This document shows positions 14,773 through 16,805 of a DNA stretch of 16,805 bases, piece by piece (position 1 is the first letter of the stretch; each line of letters opens with the position of its first letter). Position numbers and translations under genes: made by a program. This DNA comes from CBDCZI01 sp965224495. Its GTDB lineage: Bacteria > Bacteroidota > Bacteroidia > Cytophagales > JAAEPT01. The DNA lies in assembly GCA_965224495.1 (NCBI GenBank), contig CBDCZI010000028.1:1-16805 (forward strand). The letters run 5' to 3'. Under the pieces are notes generated by a model. It ran no database searches. It was not told where the DNA came from and was given only the letters and a program-made list of their open reading frames with translations.

Positions 14773-15594
14773 CTACACACCAATTTGACCCAACTCTACT
14801 CCTTCTGAATAAGCTACTTGAATATTGTTTTCACTAAAAGCCTTCTTTATTGCAGCATAAGAAGCGTAAGTCACCGCCCAAAAATCGTCGGGATGAACAC
14901 ACGGACGAATCGCTAAAACGATATTGTGAGAATCAAAATTGACAATCCCTATCTCTGAACTCGTATTTTTCAATATCCCAGAAACATCTTTTAATGCATT
15001 TTCTAAAATCATTTTTACTTTTGGAAAGCTTTCGTGGTAAGGCATCGTTACCTCCAATTCCAACCGTATCATATCGTTTTCTGAATAATTAGTTACCACA
15101 GAGGTGGTTATTTTAGAGTTCGGTATAATTAAGTTTTTATTACCTGGTGTCAATACTTTGGTGTTGAAAATCCCAATCTCAACCACTTTACCAAATTTAT
15201 CTTCCAATTGTATCCAGTCGTTCACTTTGTAAGGACGAATAAACAAGACAATCAGCCCTGAGGCAAAGTTACCCAAACTCCCTTGCAGTGCCATTCCTAT
15301 CGCAAAAACTGAGGCAGCAATAATGGTAGCGAAAATAGAAAGTTCTATACCCAAAACACCTGAAACCACAAAAAGTAACGTCACTTTTAACATCACTGTG
15401 ACAATAGAAACCAAAAATGGTCGTATGGTTTCTGACAAACCACTTTTCTCTAAAAGTAAATCGACGACACCTGCCAGTTTCTTGACTAACTTAAAGCCTA
15501 ACCACAAAATGACTAAAGCCAATAAGACTTTTGGTAAATAAAAAATTGCTTTTTCAAGTGCTATATTCGAGTAGTGTTCGATCTTATCCATCAT
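14773..15594 (-). CDS. Small-conductance mechanosensitive channel (MscS family)
   Basis: This 273-residue homologue of the MscS osmotic safety valve sits in the inner membrane. Three transmembrane helices are visible (about 17-37, 58-82, 88-120). The third contains the pore-lining Gly/Ala pattern SVFAIGMALQGSLGNFASGL, followed by the conserved IRPYKVNDWIQLEDKFGKV beta-domain start and LIIPNSKITTSVVTNYS (about 155-170). The C-terminal alpha/beta vestibule is complete (FDSHNIVLAIRPCVHPDDFW). The size matches the minimal MscS architecture with no extra sensory domain. The start uses the first of two adjacent Met codons. The gene lies 48 bases downstream of the bestrophin-like channel on the same strand, so the two are probably co-transcribed. 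Confidence 0.93.
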   Translation of the reverse strand: MMDKIEHYSNIALEKAIFYLPKVLLALVILWLGFKLVKKLAGVVDLLLEKSGLSETIRPFLVSIVTVMLKVTLLFVVSGVLGIELSIFATIIAASVFAIGMALQGSLGNFASGLIVLFIRPYKVNDWIQLEDKFGKVVEIGIFNTKVLTPGNKNLIIPNSKITTSVVTNYSENDMIRLELEVTMPYHESFPKVKMILENALKDVSGILKNTSSEIGIVNFDSHNIVLAIRPCVHPDDFWAVTYASYAAIKKAFSENNIQVAYSEGVELGQIGV

Positions 15595-15642
15595 ATATAT
15601 TGTGTGCTTATTGCTTTACTAAAAGTACACTAAAAAAACGAT

Positions 15643-16569
15643 TTACATCAAGTAAAAGCTTTTTTCTTCTACATCTTTCGGAATATTACCCCTTCCCATT
15701 GCTCTCAAACCAAACTGTTCTATTTTACCACTAATACTACTAATCGGAATATCGGTAGGCTTGTTATCAAAAGGGTCTTGCAGTCCTTTTGCAATGTTTT
15801 CTAAGGTGAAAAACGCCATAGAAATTGACACGACAACAGGAAACTCCACATATTCGTTAGGATCACGGAAAGCTAACGGTAACAAAAACACAAAAACCCA
15901 AGTAGTTCCATCAATCAATTTAGAATACAATCTCGGAAAAACCGTTCCTTTTATACGTTCGCACATTCCCATGGAGTCACTCAACCCGTTTAGCGTCTCT
16001 GTTAATCTAATTTGCTGGTAATCATTCAATAGACCATCCGAATACGCATCATGTATTTTCTCCATCATCACATACAGTAACGCGTTAGGTATGTTCTTTG
16101 GGTCTATTTTTTTAATCATTTTAATACGTTCTTCCGACAAATATTTCTTCATTATTGAATCCATTTCTTGCCCACGCAAAGATTTCGCTAAACAAGCCGA
16201 CCATACAATCACAAACGAAGTCATGTTGTCTTTAAATGCCAACCGCTTATCTTCATCGCCTCCATCTTTGGTTCTCAAATGCGATACTTCACGAATTAAC
16301 GCACGGGAATCATTGACTATCATTCCCCAAATTTTTCGTGCTTCCCACCATCTATCATACGACTGATTGATTCTGAACGCCAAAACCAAGGTTATCATCA
16401 TACCCAATATTGCTGGTATGTTCATCGGGATAATTGGAAATTTTATACCCCACCCTTCAAAAAATTGATCAAAATAAGATACTGCTCCTGCGATAAGCAT
16501 CACAAAGAACAATTCTTTCTTCATCAACGACAAAAGGTATTTAAACGGTATTCTCTTATTTATAATCAT
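15643..16569 (-). CDS. Bestrophin-like anion channel family protein (UPF0187/YneE type)
   Basis: This 308-residue integral membrane protein is of the bacterial bestrophin family, whose characterised members form pentameric ion channels. Recognisable features are INKRIPFKYLL at the N-terminus, two hydrophobic helices (about 17-32 and 45-65), and the hallmark FRINQSYDRWWEARKIWGMI segment near residue 65-85. A long helical cytoplasmic region with a PRLYSKLIDGTTWVFVFLLP membrane return follows, then a conserved end (FTLENIAKGLQDPFDNKPTD), where the acidic DPFDN resembles the bestrophin calcium-clasp region. The start at 16569 (MIINKRIP) is preferred over 16617, because the extra 16 residues (MFFSLFSLTLKYSF...) are not part of the family core. 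It is followed by the MscS gene after 48 bases. Confidence 0.88.
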   Translation of the reverse strand: MIINKRIPFKYLLSLMKKELFFVMLIAGAVSYFDQFFEGWGIKFPIIPMNIPAILGMMITLVLAFRINQSYDRWWEARKIWGMIVNDSRALIREVSHLRTKDGGDEDKRLAFKDNMTSFVIVWSACLAKSLRGQEMDSIMKKYLSEERIKMIKKIDPKNIPNALLYVMMEKIHDAYSDGLLNDYQQIRLTETLNGLSDSMGMCERIKGTVFPRLYSKLIDGTTWVFVFLLPLAFRDPNEYVEFPVVVSISMAFFTLENIAKGLQDPFDNKPTDIPISSISGKIEQFGLRAMGRGNIPKDVEEKSFYLM

Positions 16570-16805
16570 AGAATAAAAACTATACTTCAAAGTTAGAGAG
16601 AACAGCGAGAAAAACAAAATAGAATACTAAGGATGGTTGTAGTTAATTATAAATAAGTAGCTATACAGCCAAATAATTTCTTTCCATCTGTCATCAGACA
16701 ACTAATTAAACACGCAACACGCTCTATCCTTTATAAAGGAATGTTTTTTTTGCTACGAACACACAGACGAAATCACAAATACGTTATCAAACACGGCTTA
16801 GGGGT
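16570..16805. other. Window-edge intergenic region with a palindrome
   Basis: No gene is visible. TCCTTTATAAAGGA (16727-16740) is a perfect 14-bp palindrome followed three bases later by a run of eight T, which could be a terminator for a plus-strand gene or an operator. The promoter of the bestrophin-MscS pair should also lie here; I could not assign it. Confidence 0.35.

Noticed and set aside
1..16805. CRISPR arrays, tRNA or rRNA genes
   Set aside because: No regularly spaced direct repeats, and no tRNA cloverleaf or rRNA-like conserved stretches were recognised.

Overview
The window looks like a chromosomal segment of a low-GC member of the Bacteroidota, most likely a flavobacterium or close relative. 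The signs are a NagB deaminase fused to a PIG-L/LmbE domain next to a FucP-type sugar transporter, a DUF502 membrane protein, a compact sigma-54 response regulator with no C-terminal DNA-binding domain, AT-rich spacers and starts without strong Shine-Dalgarno sequences. The genus is inference.

Positions 1-4600 are an accessory patch. Two orphan genes, a membrane protein (6-797) and a lipoprotein (2734-3258), are each followed by a 165-200 bp imperfect palindrome of the same architecture. Each has an outer stem, an inner GCCAAAT / ATTTGGC stem, a left end in ...AAC and a right end in ...CGT. This resembles integron attC recombination sites. The lipoprotein module also has a perfect 12-bp inverted repeat at its two ends, as expected for a gene cassette. 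A third palindromic module (3527-3768) has no gene and is followed by a small secreted protein. No integrase is visible. The array has been damaged. The remnant of an IS1182-type transposase starts exactly at the right edge of the first palindrome. That remnant is cut by a complete 1155-bp IS1595-family element (1439-2593). A frameshifted DUF1016/YhcG nuclease remnant (about 4131-4468) closes the patch.

Positions 4623-9458 are an ordered plus-strand block: sigma-54-type response regulator, DUF502 membrane protein, argininosuccinate lyase (argH) and an exported subtilisin-like S8 peptidase, closed by a rho-independent terminator. A decayed gene with a GDLNKDG motif (9528-10062) and a bidirectional terminator (10271-10304) separate this block from the rest.

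Positions 10325-16569 are all on the minus strand. In transcription order they are a bestrophin-like channel and an MscS-type mechanosensitive channel (a likely pair), then a SixA-like phosphohistidine phosphatase, the NagB-LmbE fusion and a sugar MFS transporter. The last two form an amino-sugar uptake and catabolism unit. Two stem-loops in their intercistronic gap may tune expression of the transporter relative to the enzyme.
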